A stretch of 64,000 bases of DNA from CAIRDP01 sp037138335 (GTDB lineage: Bacteria > Bacteroidota > Bacteroidia > Bacteroidales > FEN-979), in contig JBAXIO010000001.1 of NCBI GenBank assembly GCA_037138335.1, positions 291,230-355,229 on the forward strand, read 5' to 3'. Positions 44,657-53,572 of the stretch are shown piece by piece. The position numbers and the translations under genes are program-made. Position 1 is the stretch's first letter, and the number at the start of each line of letters is the position of its first letter. Below the pieces are notes generated by a model that searched no databases, had not been told where the DNA came from, and saw only the letters and a program-made list of their open reading frames with translations.

Positions 44657-46030
44657 GTACCGCAGCCACTTCCAAAGCTCCTTATAGCTTACTTTTTTTC
44701 CGTACATTAGTATCCCGGTGCGGTATATTTTGGCAGCCATCCACGTTGTCCCGAGGAAAGTCAGGACCAGCATCCCCATTGAAAGCGCCACCTGCCAGTA
44801 CGGAACCCCGAATGGGATCCTGATCATCATGGCAACCGGGGATGTGAGGGGGAAGACCGAAAACCAGAACGCAACCTGCCCTGTAGGATCCTGTATGAAA
44901 AACTGGGCCATCACCATCGAGAGTATCAGGGGGACTGTAATCGGCAGCATAAACTGCTGGGTGTCGGCTTCACTGTCAACAGCTCCTCCGATTGCCGCAA
45001 ACAATGAACCGTACATCAGGTAGCCGAAAATGAAGAAAAAGATAAACGCCCCTATCATAACGGGAAAATTTACTGAATCCAGGGCTTCAAATACAGCATT
45101 AACACCTTCATTCTGGGATTTTTTTACTGGCGCTGCACTGGCCAGGGGGAGGTTGTCGGGATTGTACTTCGCTGCATTTTGCAGGATAGTCTGTTCGGCC
45201 GTATGCTTGCTGGTACCTTTACCGACAAAGGTCGAAGTGACCACGGTTACAATACCGAAAGTAAGGATCACCCACAGCAGGAACTGAGTGAGGCCAACCA
45301 TGCCTACCCCGACTATTTTTCCCATCATCAGTTCAAAGGGTTTTACCGATGAAATAATGACTTCGATGATGCGGTTAGTCTTTTCTTCTATGACTCCCCT
45401 CATAACCTGTGAACCGAACATGAAAATGAAGAAATAAATCAGAATGCCGGCAAACATCCCAAGTACCATACTGATCTCGGTATAGCTTTTTTCTTCCTTG
45501 CCTTCATCGGTGATCTTAATGGTATTGACATCGATGGTCGTCTTGACCGAACGAAGGATATCTTCAACGTTCAGGGGATTTTTTTTATCAGTTTGCAGAT
45601 CCCTGAGCTTGGCTTCCAGCTTCATGTCTTCGACCTGCTTGGTCATCACGTTCCTGATGTAACTGATTATGTTGATTGATACATTGCTTTCGCCGTAGAG
45701 TATAGCATTCGTAGGGATGCTTACTTCAGTTTTGGGGATGAACAACAGGGCATAATCCCCGCTTTTACGGAAACTTGACTTTGCTGATGCAATATCGCTG
45801 GCCAGGTAATGAAATTTGATATTATCAGTGTCCTTGAATTTCTCAAAGAATACACCTGTCTGGTCAATTACCGCTACGGTTTTCAGTTCGTTCCCCCTGG
45901 TTGCCAGGAAAATAGGTACAACCACGATTGCCGCCATCATAAGGGGCCCCAGGATGGTCATTACCAGGAAGGATTTTTTCCTGACCCGGGTCAGGTATTC
46001 GCGCTTGATGATCAGGAATATCTTATGCAT
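44654..46030 (-). CDS. ABC-2 type transporter permease
   Basis: 458 residues. One N-terminal helix after a basic segment (IKREYLTRVRKKSFLVMTI), a long extracytoplasmic domain, then about five helices (FAGILIYFFIFMFGSQVMRG, NRIIEVIISSVKPFELMMGK). This is the NatB/CcmB-like exporter permease pattern. Gap of 4 bp to its ATPase gene. Substrate unknown. Confidence 0.9.
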   Translation of the reverse strand: MHKIFLIIKREYLTRVRKKSFLVMTILGPLMMAAIVVVPIFLATRGNELKTVAVIDQTGVFFEKFKDTDNIKFHYLASDIASAKSSFRKSGDYALLFIPKTEVSIPTNAILYGESNVSINIISYIRNVMTKQVEDMKLEAKLRDLQTDKKNPLNVEDILRSVKTTIDVNTIKITDEGKEEKSYTEISMVLGMFAGILIYFFIFMFGSQVMRGVIEEKTNRIIEVIISSVKPFELMMGKIVGVGMVGLTQFLLWVILTFGIVTVVTSTFVGKGTSKHTAEQTILQNAAKYNPDNLPLASAAPVKKSQNEGVNAVFEALDSVNFPVMIGAFIFFFIFGYLMYGSLFAAIGGAVDSEADTQQFMLPITVPLILSMVMAQFFIQDPTGQVAFWFSVFPLTSPVAMMIRIPFGVPYWQVALSMGMLVLTFLGTTWMAAKIYRTGILMYGKKVSYKELWKWLRY

Positions 46031-46034
46031 ATCA

Positions 46035-46970
46035 TTATAGCAAAACAGGTTCGGATTTCTTTTCGGTTACAACTCTTATAAAGATGTCGTTCATACTGGG
46101 AATCAGTTCTATGAAAGAATGGATCGTCACAACCGGCAGCAAGGCCGAGATCAGATTGTTGGGAATGGTATCGGCCGGGATTTGTATGTTTGCCAGCCTG
46201 AGTTCATGATCATTCCATTCTTTAATAATTTTGAATGCGGATGGGAGTATGCTTTCAAGTCTTCCATTGAAGCTGTTAAATGCGACCTCGAATGTATTTG
46301 TTTTATAGGTCTTCTTGATATCCCTCACAGGGCCATCCAGAACAACACGGGCATTGTTGATCAGGGCAATATGATCGCATAACTCTTCCACCGAGGCCAT
46401 ATTGTGGGTTGAAAAGATCACCGTGGCCCCTTTGTCTTTCTGGGCGATGATCTCATCCTTAAGCATACTCGCGTTGATAGGGTCAAACCCGCTGAACGGC
46501 TCATCAAATATCAGTAGTTTGGGCTCATGGATAATGGTGATCAGGAATTGTACCTTCTGCTGCATCCCTTTTGAAAGCTCTTCAACTTTTTTATTCCACC
46601 ATGATTTCATCTCGAATTTTTCAAACCAGTAGATCAGCCTCCTCTGTGCTTCCTGTTTGCTTAGCCCTTTAAGCTGGGCCAGGTACATGGCCTGCTCTCC
46701 CACGGTCATTTTTTTATATAATCCGCGTTCCTCGGGCAGGTAACCGATATTGTAGATGTCGTTTGGCTGAAGTTCCCGTCCATTATAAAACAACTTCCCT
46801 TCATCAGGGGCAATGATTTGGTTTATAATGCGGATGAAAGTGGTTTTCCCGGCTCCGTTAGGTCCAAGCAATCCGAAGATGCTGCCCTCAGGAATTGCAA
46901 TGCTTACCTGGTCAAGAGCTTTATGTAAGGAAAACTGCTTTGAGATGTTCTGTGCAGAAAATATATCCAT
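46035..46970 (-). CDS. ABC transporter ATP-binding protein
   Basis: 311 residues. Walker A GPNGAGKTT (about 35-43), signature LSKGMQQKV (about 134-142), Walker B LLIFDEPFSGFD, and the switch histidine in STHNM. The C-terminal ~80 residues are the extension found in NatA-type ATPases. It drives the permease encoded directly downstream. Confidence 0.94.
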   Translation of the reverse strand: MDIFSAQNISKQFSLHKALDQVSIAIPEGSIFGLLGPNGAGKTTFIRIINQIIAPDEGKLFYNGRELQPNDIYNIGYLPEERGLYKKMTVGEQAMYLAQLKGLSKQEAQRRLIYWFEKFEMKSWWNKKVEELSKGMQQKVQFLITIIHEPKLLIFDEPFSGFDPINASMLKDEIIAQKDKGATVIFSTHNMASVEELCDHIALINNARVVLDGPVRDIKKTYKTNTFEVAFNSFNGRLESILPSAFKIIKEWNDHELRLANIQIPADTIPNNLISALLPVVTIHSFIELIPSMNDIFIRVVTEKKSEPVLL

Positions 46971-47001
46971 GGGGAGTGTGAGGTTGGGTGCTGAATGATT
47001 T

Positions 47002-47064
47002 GATGCGGGATACGGGATTTAGGACATAGGATGCCGGATCAGTGAATAAGGAATACAGGTCGTA
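47002..47064. repeat. Heptad repeat array, GATNCGG family
   Basis: 7-mers gatgcgg, gatacgg, gatttag, gacatag, gatgccg, gatcagt, gaataag, gaataca in register, upstream of the ABC ATPase gene. Confidence 0.75.
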
Positions 47065-47112
47065 AAATTAGATCATTTAGACGAAACCTGGTTACCCGGG
47101 TTACAACAATCT

Positions 47113-47147
47113 CACATTTCGTATCCCGCATCCTGCATCCTGCATCT
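47113..47147. repeat. Heptad repeat array, CATCCTG family
   Basis: 7-mers cacattt, cgtatcc, cgcatcc, tgcatcc, tgcatct in register, near the end of dnaJ. Complementary in type to the array at 47002-47064, so the two could pair across the spacer. Confidence 0.75.
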
Positions 47148-47184
47148 TTTGCAAGGGTACAGCTCTTCATCCCGCATCACTTCT

Positions 47185-48351
47185 TTACTCAAAAATATCT
47201 TTCATTTTTGAAAAGAATCCTTTTTCTTTTTCAGTAGGGCTGGGGTGGAAGTTTGACGACTTTGCCAGTTTTTCCAATATGGCTTTTTCTTCCTTTGAAA
47301 GGGTTTTCGGGGTCCATACGTGAATGGTGACTAAAAGGTCACCCTTGCCTTCGTATGAATTAACACTGGGAATTCCTTTTCCTTTAAGGCGGATGACCTT
47401 CCCACCCTGGGTGCCCGGCTCCACCTTGATCTTTATGGGGCCGTCCACTCCGGGTATTTCTGCCTGGGAACCCAATGCAGCTTCAGGTACGGAAATATAA
47501 TGGTTGTAAAGGAGATTATTCCCATCCCTTACCAGTTCGGGATGCTTAATTTCTTCTATCTGTATAAGGAGATCACCCGCAACGCCCCCCCTGGCAGCAG
47601 CATTCCCTTTGCCGCTCATCGAAAGTTGCATGCCTTCGCCAACGCCTGCCGGGATCTTGATTGAAATAACTTCTTCACCTTTGATTATGCCGTTGCCTGT
47701 ACATTCAGGGCATTTATCGGTTATGACCTTCCCTTCTCCTCCGCAATGCGGACAGGTTGATGTGGTTTGCATCTGTCCGATAAAAGTTGATGTCACCCTG
47801 GTTACATGCCCTGAACCCTTGCAGGTTGAGCAGTTCTGGTAAGCGCTTCCGCTTTTCGCACCGGTGCCCCGGCAAATTGTGCAGGAAATATATTTGTTGA
47901 CTTTGATCTTCTTCTCAACACCATGGGCAATCTCGTCGAGGCTGAGTTTTACCCTTACCCTCAGGTTGGACCCGCGGTTCACCGTTCGCCCGCCCCTGCG
48001 CCCGCCCCCTCCGAAGAAGGATGAGAACCCATCGTCAAAACCTCCGCCGAAGATATCGCCAAAATGCCGGAAAATATCTTCCATATTCATTCCGCCCCCG
48101 TATCCGCCAAAGCCGCCCCCGTTTCCAAGCCCGGCATGGCCGAACTGGTCGTAGCGCTGCCGTTTGTCGGGGTCACTAAGGATCTCATAGGCTTCTGCAG
48201 CCTCCTTGAATTTTTCTTCAGATTCCTTATCCCCTGGATTTTTGTCAGGATGAAAGCGGATTGCCTGCTTGCGGTAAGCTTTTTTAAGTTCCTCGGCTGA
48301 AGCAGTTTTGTTTACTTCAAGTATCTCGTAAAAATCCCGTTTTGTCGTCAT
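47185..48351 (-). CDS. dnaJ: Chaperone DnaJ
   Basis: 388 residues, Hsp40 partner of DnaK. J domain with HPD (IRFHPDKNPG), Gly/Phe-rich linker, four CXXCXGXG-type zinc motifs (CTICRGTG, CSTCKGSG, CPHCGGEG, CPECTGNG) and C-terminal substrate-binding domains. ATGA overlap with grpE upstream. Confidence 0.97.
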   Translation of the reverse strand: MTTKRDFYEILEVNKTASAEELKKAYRKQAIRFHPDKNPGDKESEEKFKEAAEAYEILSDPDKRQRYDQFGHAGLGNGGGFGGYGGGMNMEDIFRHFGDIFGGGFDDGFSSFFGGGGRRGGRTVNRGSNLRVRVKLSLDEIAHGVEKKIKVNKYISCTICRGTGAKSGSAYQNCSTCKGSGHVTRVTSTFIGQMQTTSTCPHCGGEGKVITDKCPECTGNGIIKGEEVISIKIPAGVGEGMQLSMSGKGNAAARGGVAGDLLIQIEEIKHPELVRDGNNLLYNHYISVPEAALGSQAEIPGVDGPIKIKVEPGTQGGKVIRLKGKGIPSVNSYEGKGDLLVTIHVWTPKTLSKEEKAILEKLAKSSNFHPSPTEKEKGFFSKMKDIFE

Positions 48352-48923
48352 GCTCCTACCACCACCTTTGCGTATCGTATCACTTTGCCGTTGAGCAAAT
48401 ACCCTTTTTCAATCTCATCAACCACCTTGTTTTTCATTTCTTCGTGGGAAGCAGGGATATTGGTAATAGCTTCGTGGAAATCAGTATCGAATTTTTTACC
48501 CACTGTTTTCATTTGTTCAAGGCCCAGGTTTGTGAGGACGGTCATGAATTTATTGAAAATCAAAATGACCCCTTCCTTTAATGCCTGGGCATTGTCGGTT
48601 GAATCGAAGGCTTTTATCGCCCTTTCAAAATCATCAAGGACGGCCAGGAGTTTTACAACCACATCTTCTGAGGCATTTTTACGGATGTCTCCAATCTCTT
48701 TCAGTGTGCGCCGGCGGTAATTGTCGAAGTCGGAATAGAGCCTGAGATATTTATCGTTGAGTTCGGTAATTTCGTTGGCAAAATCTTCAGCATCCTGGCT
48801 TTCAATTTTATTTACGGGGACAGAAGTGTCAGGCTTTTCAGCCCCACCCTCAGGCATGGTAACGGTCTTCCCTTGCTCAGGTGTTCCCTGGATTTTTTCT
48901 TCTTTATGTTCTTTTTTAGACAT
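48348..48923 (-). CDS. grpE: Nucleotide exchange factor GrpE
   Basis: 191 residues. Acidic, disordered N-terminus, long coiled coil (LNDKYLRLYSDFDNYRRRT) and C-terminal beta domain (HEAITNIPASHEEMKNKVV). Exchange factor for DnaK. dnaK itself is not in the window. No clear -7 element was found in the 73-bp gap after murA. Confidence 0.96.
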   Translation of the reverse strand: MSKKEHKEEKIQGTPEQGKTVTMPEGGAEKPDTSVPVNKIESQDAEDFANEITELNDKYLRLYSDFDNYRRRTLKEIGDIRKNASEDVVVKLLAVLDDFERAIKAFDSTDNAQALKEGVILIFNKFMTVLTNLGLEQMKTVGKKFDTDFHEAITNIPASHEEMKNKVVDEIEKGYLLNGKVIRYAKVVVGA

Positions 48924-48996
48924 AGTAATAGTATAATAAAACGGGGTGACCTAACAGTATCAAAAAATCTGCCAAAGAAATTTGTGCGCCAAAATG

Positions 48997-50304
48997 TCAG
49001 GAATTAATTCGTTTGATATCGGCGCCCAGGCTTTGAAGCCTGACATCAATATTCTGGTAACCCCTGTCGATTTGTTCAATGTTATCGATGATGCTTTTAC
49101 CCGGGGCTGAAAGCGCCGCAATGAGCAATGCCACGCCGGCCCTGATGTCGGGGGATGACATCCGTATGCCTCTTAAAGGGTATTTATGGTCAAGGCCGAT
49201 CACCGTTGCGCGATGGGGATCACAAAGGATGATCTTTGCTCCCATATCGATAAGTTTGTCAACAAAAAACAACCTGCTTTCAAACATCTTCTGATGGATG
49301 AGCACGCTGCCCCTTGCCTGGGTGGCGACAACAAGTACAATACTGATCAGATCCGGCGTAAACCCTGGCCATGGAGCGTCGGCAATGGTCATGATTGAGC
49401 CGTCCATGAACGACTCCACTTCATAATGCTCCTGTTTGGGGATAAAAATATCGTCCCCTTTGAATTCCATCCTGATTCCCAGGTGGCTGAACACGTCGGG
49501 GATCAGGCCAAGATGCCGGATGCCTGCATCTTTAATAGTGATCTCTGACCCGGTCATCGCGGCAAGCCCGATAAAACTGCCTACCTCAATCATATCGGAA
49601 AGCAGTCTGTGCTTGCATCCTCCCAGGCTTGCCACTCCTTCAATTGTAAGGAGATTTGAACCAATGCCCCGTATTTTTGCACCCATGGTGGTAAGCATTG
49701 AACAGAGCTGGTATATATAGGGTTCACAGGCGGCATTGAAAATGGTTGTAGTGCCTTTCGCAAGCACAGAGGCCATAAGGATATTGGCTGTGCCTGTAAC
49801 CGAGGCTTCATCCAGCAGCATATAGGCGCCTTTAAGGTCGGGGGCTTCCACATTGTACAGGCCTTCATCGGCATTGTAAGAGAACCTGGCCCCCAGTTTG
49901 CCGAGGCCGGAGAAATGGGTGTCAAGGCGCCTCCTGCCTATTTTATCACCCCCGGGAAGAAAAACAAATCCCTTCCCGAATCGTGCAAGCATCGGGCCAA
50001 GTATCATAATAGAGCCTCTCAGGCTACCGACTTTTTCGCGAAAGTCTTTCGATCTCAGAAAATCAAAATGAATATGATCTGCTTCAAAGGTAACTGATGA
50101 ACCCGATCTGGAAATTTTGACGCCCAGCGCACCAAGGAGTTCGATCAGTTTATTTACATCCCTGATGTCGGGGATGTTGTGAATGGTTACTTTTTCACTG
50201 GTAAGAAGGCAGGCGCAGATTACCTGAAGGGCCTCGTTTTTCGCTCCCTGGGGAATGATATCCCCCTGAAGCCGCATGCCTCCGGTTATCTCGAAAGAAC
50301 TCAT
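48997..50304 (-). CDS. murA: UDP-N-acetylglucosamine 1-carboxyvinyltransferase
   Basis: 435 residues. First committed step of peptidoglycan synthesis. EPSP-synthase fold with GAKNEALQVICACLLT near the N-terminus and the RGYQNIDVRLQSLGAD C-terminus. The loop position of the catalytic Cys/Asp reads GFVFLPGGDKIGRRRLD, so the usual fosfomycin-target Cys is replaced and Asp (GGDKIG) is the likely acid. ATGA overlap with the DUF4290 gene. Confidence 0.93.
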   Translation of the reverse strand: MSSFEITGGMRLQGDIIPQGAKNEALQVICACLLTSEKVTIHNIPDIRDVNKLIELLGALGVKISRSGSSVTFEADHIHFDFLRSKDFREKVGSLRGSIMILGPMLARFGKGFVFLPGGDKIGRRRLDTHFSGLGKLGARFSYNADEGLYNVEAPDLKGAYMLLDEASVTGTANILMASVLAKGTTTIFNAACEPYIYQLCSMLTTMGAKIRGIGSNLLTIEGVASLGGCKHRLLSDMIEVGSFIGLAAMTGSEITIKDAGIRHLGLIPDVFSHLGIRMEFKGDDIFIPKQEHYEVESFMDGSIMTIADAPWPGFTPDLISIVLVVATQARGSVLIHQKMFESRLFFVDKLIDMGAKIILCDPHRATVIGLDHKYPLRGIRMSSPDIRAGVALLIAALSAPGKSIIDNIEQIDRGYQNIDVRLQSLGADIKRINS

Positions 50305-50933
50305 TGCTGTGGCCGGTTCTTGTTCCTGGGATTATATTTGCCGTTCGGGCTCGGGCGAAATGGTTTTCTTTTTTTATTCAATCCTAGGATCTCATTGGTA
50401 TGCTGGAATTTGAAATCCTGTTTCAGTTTTGCCTTGCCTTTGGATAATTTATCGAGGTGCATCTCGATGAGCGTATCGTCAACCGATTCACGGTTCCAGT
50501 TAAGGTATGACTTCTTCATATGCTGGGCGATGGCGTGAACCAGGGAGTCCTTTTCGGGGCCATCTTCGTAATCTACGGCCTTTTCAAGCATAAGCGCGAT
50601 ATTCTTGCCGTAATGACGAAATTCGATATCCTTATCGTGGTATTGTAATTTTTCAGGTTTCAGGCTGGTTGACAAGGGAGGGGGTGGGGGATAGGGAGCA
50701 TCCACGTCAAGCTTGAAATCAGATATGATGTACATATGGTCCCAGAGTTTATGCTTGAAGTCAGATGTCTCTTTCGCGGCCGGGTAGAGCTGCCCCATTA
50801 CATTGATCACGAATTTAGCTGCTTTAGTCCTGCGGTCCCGGTCATCAATGCTGCAGAGATACTGTATCATTTTCTGCACATTTCTTCCATATTCGGGAAT
50901 GACCATCTGGTCACGGGCGGTATTGTATTCCAT
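50301..50933 (-). CDS. DUF4290 domain protein
   Basis: 210 residues starting MEYNTARDQMVIPEYGRNVQ, the signature start of the Bacteroidota-specific DUF4290 family. Soluble, with a basic C-terminal tail. Function unknown. Coupling to murA (4-bp overlap) hints at an envelope or growth link, but this is only context. Start chosen after the promoter. Confidence 0.9.
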   Translation of the reverse strand: MEYNTARDQMVIPEYGRNVQKMIQYLCSIDDRDRRTKAAKFVINVMGQLYPAAKETSDFKHKLWDHMYIISDFKLDVDAPYPPPPPLSTSLKPEKLQYHDKDIEFRHYGKNIALMLEKAVDYEDGPEKDSLVHAIAQHMKKSYLNWNRESVDDTLIEMHLDKLSKGKAKLKQDFKFQHTNEILGLNKKRKPFRPSPNGKYNPRNKNRPQQ

Positions 50934-50948
50934 TGTTAAAAATTTATG

Positions 50949-50956
50949 CAAAGATA
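50949..50956 (-). promoter_or_regulatory. -7 promoter element for the DUF4290-murA operon
   Basis: Minus-strand TATCTTTG, 15 bp before the ATG at 50933. Confidence 0.75.
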
Positions 50957-50960
50957 CAAC

Positions 50961-53309
50961 TTATTCAGCTATTCTTAGCTTGGCGAATTTCAGAAGCAGT
51001 TGTTTCTGGCCAATACCGGGGAAAAGCACTGTTGCTTTTTTATTCGGGCCGACGCCTTCGATATTAACCACCTTGCCTCTTCCAAATCGTTCATGCTCAA
51101 CATCCATACCAGAGAGGATGTCTTCCGTATTGGCAGGGGGAATAGCAGATATAACAGGGTTTACAGGAGGGACAAGAGGCTTTTGAGGGGGCTTTTGCGG
51201 GCTGTTTCCAGGGGAAGCATTGGCGGGTTTCTGGCTGCTGGACTTCCTTGGCGGAAGATTCAGCCCCTGCAGCATAGTCGAGAAATTTTCAGCAGAATTA
51301 AACCCTTCCTTTTTAGACATTGACCTTGTGGGGAGGTCGATCAGTTTTTCGGGGATTTCGCTGATAAACCTGCTTGGCTCGCAGAAGGTAAGGTTCCCCC
51401 AACGGTAGCGGTTTTCGGAATAGGCCAGCGTGAGTTTCACTTCGGCCCTGGTGATGGCAACATAAAACAACCTGCGCTCCTCTTCCAGGTCGGTTCTCGA
51501 ATTCAGGGATTGTATCGAGGGAAACAGGTTTTCTTCAAGCCCGGTTACAAAAACATATGGAAATTCGAGTCCCTTGGCCTGGTGAACGGTCATCAGAACC
51601 ACCCTGTCGGTATCGTCCTTGCTGGCCAGGTCCGAATCAGTCAGCAGGGCAATATCCTGGATAAATTCGTCAAGGGTGCGCAAAACGTTCTCTTCTATTT
51701 CGCCGGTTTCTAGATTAGTCTTTGGAGTGTCGGTGAATTCCTTGATCGCATTCAGGAGTTCCTCCATGTTCTCAAAATGGCTAACGCCTTCGGGCGTTTT
51801 ATCTTCATGGAGTTCTTTTATGAGACCTGATGATGCGGCAATGTGCTTGGCCAGTTCAAAAGCATTTTTTGTCTTTAACAGGGCGCCGAAACTTTTTATC
51901 ATAGTTATAAACCCGCTCACTTTGGCCCAGGTATTATCGGGGAACCTTGGAGTTGCCGGCGGGCCCTCTATGAGATCGAACAGGCTCTTTTTGTGCTCAT
52001 CGGCGAGGACTATGAGCTTTTCAACGGTTGTTTTCCCGATGCCCCGTGCAGGATAATTGATTACACGAAGCAGGGCATCTTCATCCCTGGGATTAATAGC
52101 CAGCCTGAAGTAAGCGAGCATATCCTTGATCTCTTTTCTCTGGTAGAACGACAAGCCTCCGTAAATCCTGCAGGGAATATTCAGCCTTCTCAATGCTTCC
52201 TCCATGACCCTCGACTGTGAGTTTGTCCTGTAAAGTATGGCAAAGGATGAGTTTGGAAGCTGGCTGTTCATTTTATGGCCGAAAATAGCCTGGGCAACAA
52301 GGTTGCCTTCTTCGTTATCGGTTGAGGCATGAAGCAGGGTGATTTTTGAACCTTCGCCATTATCGGTCCATATCTCCTTAAATATCTGATTTTTATTGTT
52401 ACTGATGACCTGGTTCGCCGCTTCAACGATGGTCTTTGTGGAACGGTAATTCTGTTCTAACTTGAACACCTTGTGATCGGGATAATCGCTCCTGAAATTC
52501 AGGATGTTCTGTATGTTCGCTCCGCGGAAGGCGTAAATGCTTTGTGCATCATCTCCCACAACGCAGAGGTTTTCGTTATTGGCCGCAAGCTTTTTGACAA
52601 TGAGGTACTGGGCATAATTCGTATCCTGGTACTCGTCGACCAGGATATACCTGAATTTCTGCTGGTATTTGTAAAGTACATCAGGAAAATCGCGAAGCAG
52701 GATATTCATGTTGTAAAGAAGGTCGTCAAAATCCATGGCCGAGGACCGCATAAGGCGGTTCTGGTATTGCTGGAAGATCTTTCCTGTGAGTGGCTTGCCT
52801 GCCGCGTTATCATATTCCTGGATCTCGGGGTTTGAGTTGTACTCTTCGGAGGAGATCAGGCTGGTCTTTGCCGCCGAGATCCTCTGCGTGATATAGCCCG
52901 GTTGATAGAGCTTCTCGTCAAGGCTGTTCTCTTTGATGAGATTTCTGACAACCCTTTTCGAGTCATCGGAATCATAAATAGTGTAATTTGAAGGATAACC
53001 GAGGCGGTGCCCTTCAATGCGGAGTACCCTCGCAAACACCGAATGGAAAGTTCCCATCCACACATTTTTGGCTTCACTATTGCCGACAATCGTGAGGATG
53101 CGCTCGGTCATCTCCCGGGCGGCCTTGTTTGTAAACGTCAGGGCCAGGATGTGGAAAGGGTCAACCCCCAGCTCCAGCAGGTAGGCCACCCTGAATGTTA
53201 AAACCCTGGTCTTTCCTGAGCCCGCCCCGGCAATAACCATGACAGGCCCTTCGGTTTCAACAACCGCCTTGCGCTGGGATTCATTTAAATTTTCGAGGAT
53301 TTTCGACAT
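50961..53309 (-). CDS. ATP-dependent DNA helicase, UvrD/PcrA/Rep family
   Basis: 782 residues, SF1A helicase. Q motif LNESQRKAV, Walker A GAGSGKT, motif II VDEYQDTNYAQY, motif III VVGDDAQSIYAFRGA, motif V TVHQAKGLEFPYVF and motif VI ERRLFYVAITRAE. The C-terminal ~70 residues form a Tudor-like domain (ERFGRGKVVNIEG), as in PcrA. Start MSKILENLN follows the promoter. Confidence 0.95.
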   Translation of the reverse strand: MSKILENLNESQRKAVVETEGPVMVIAGAGSGKTRVLTFRVAYLLELGVDPFHILALTFTNKAAREMTERILTIVGNSEAKNVWMGTFHSVFARVLRIEGHRLGYPSNYTIYDSDDSKRVVRNLIKENSLDEKLYQPGYITQRISAAKTSLISSEEYNSNPEIQEYDNAAGKPLTGKIFQQYQNRLMRSSAMDFDDLLYNMNILLRDFPDVLYKYQQKFRYILVDEYQDTNYAQYLIVKKLAANNENLCVVGDDAQSIYAFRGANIQNILNFRSDYPDHKVFKLEQNYRSTKTIVEAANQVISNNKNQIFKEIWTDNGEGSKITLLHASTDNEEGNLVAQAIFGHKMNSQLPNSSFAILYRTNSQSRVMEEALRRLNIPCRIYGGLSFYQRKEIKDMLAYFRLAINPRDEDALLRVINYPARGIGKTTVEKLIVLADEHKKSLFDLIEGPPATPRFPDNTWAKVSGFITMIKSFGALLKTKNAFELAKHIAASSGLIKELHEDKTPEGVSHFENMEELLNAIKEFTDTPKTNLETGEIEENVLRTLDEFIQDIALLTDSDLASKDDTDRVVLMTVHQAKGLEFPYVFVTGLEENLFPSIQSLNSRTDLEEERRLFYVAITRAEVKLTLAYSENRYRWGNLTFCEPSRFISEIPEKLIDLPTRSMSKKEGFNSAENFSTMLQGLNLPPRKSSSQKPANASPGNSPQKPPQKPLVPPVNPVISAIPPANTEDILSGMDVEHERFGRGKVVNIEGVGPNKKATVLFPGIGQKQLLLKFAKLRIAE

Positions 53310-53324
53310 AATTTGAAATCCGGG

Positions 53325-53332
53325 CAAAGGTA
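53325..53332 (-). promoter_or_regulatory. -7 promoter element for the helicase gene
   Basis: Minus-strand TACCTTTG, 15 bp before the ATG at 53309. It lies 47 bp from the divergent 21-bp repeat array. Confidence 0.75.
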
Positions 53333-53379
53333 AAAGAATAGGACCGTAACCTCGTGTTTGTGAAAAACTATTTAATATA

Positions 53380-53496
53380 TCCGTTTACCGGATACCTGAG
53401 TACGTTTACTTGCTATTTGCATACACTTACCAACTGAGAACCTAACACATTTACGTAATTACCATCTACACTTGCCCGGGTTTTGTATACACTTAC
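53380..53496 (+). promoter_or_regulatory. Array of six 9-bp direct repeats with 21-bp period
   Basis: Sites start at 53380 TCCGTTTAC, 53401 TACGTTTAC, 53422 TACACTTAC, 53446 CACATTTAC, 53467 TACACTTGC and 53488 TACACTTAC. The steps are 21, 21, 24, 21 and 21 bp: two helically phased triplets. The shape (9-mer plus 12-bp spacer) resembles LytTR response-regulator sites. A GCTTCCC element at 53505 follows the last site. Confidence 0.75.
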
Positions 53497-53529
53497 CAAT
53501 TCTTGCTTCCCTTAAGCATTTGATTGCTA

Positions 53530-53537
53530 TAATTTTG
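53530..53537 (+). promoter_or_regulatory. -7 promoter element for the LruC operon
   Basis: TAATTTTG, exactly 42 bp (two 21-bp steps) downstream of the start of the last 9-mer, and 25 bp after the start of GCTTCCC. Confidence 0.75.
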
Positions 53538-53572
53538 CGAGCAGTGTAAAGTGTCCTTTAACCATTTTAGCG

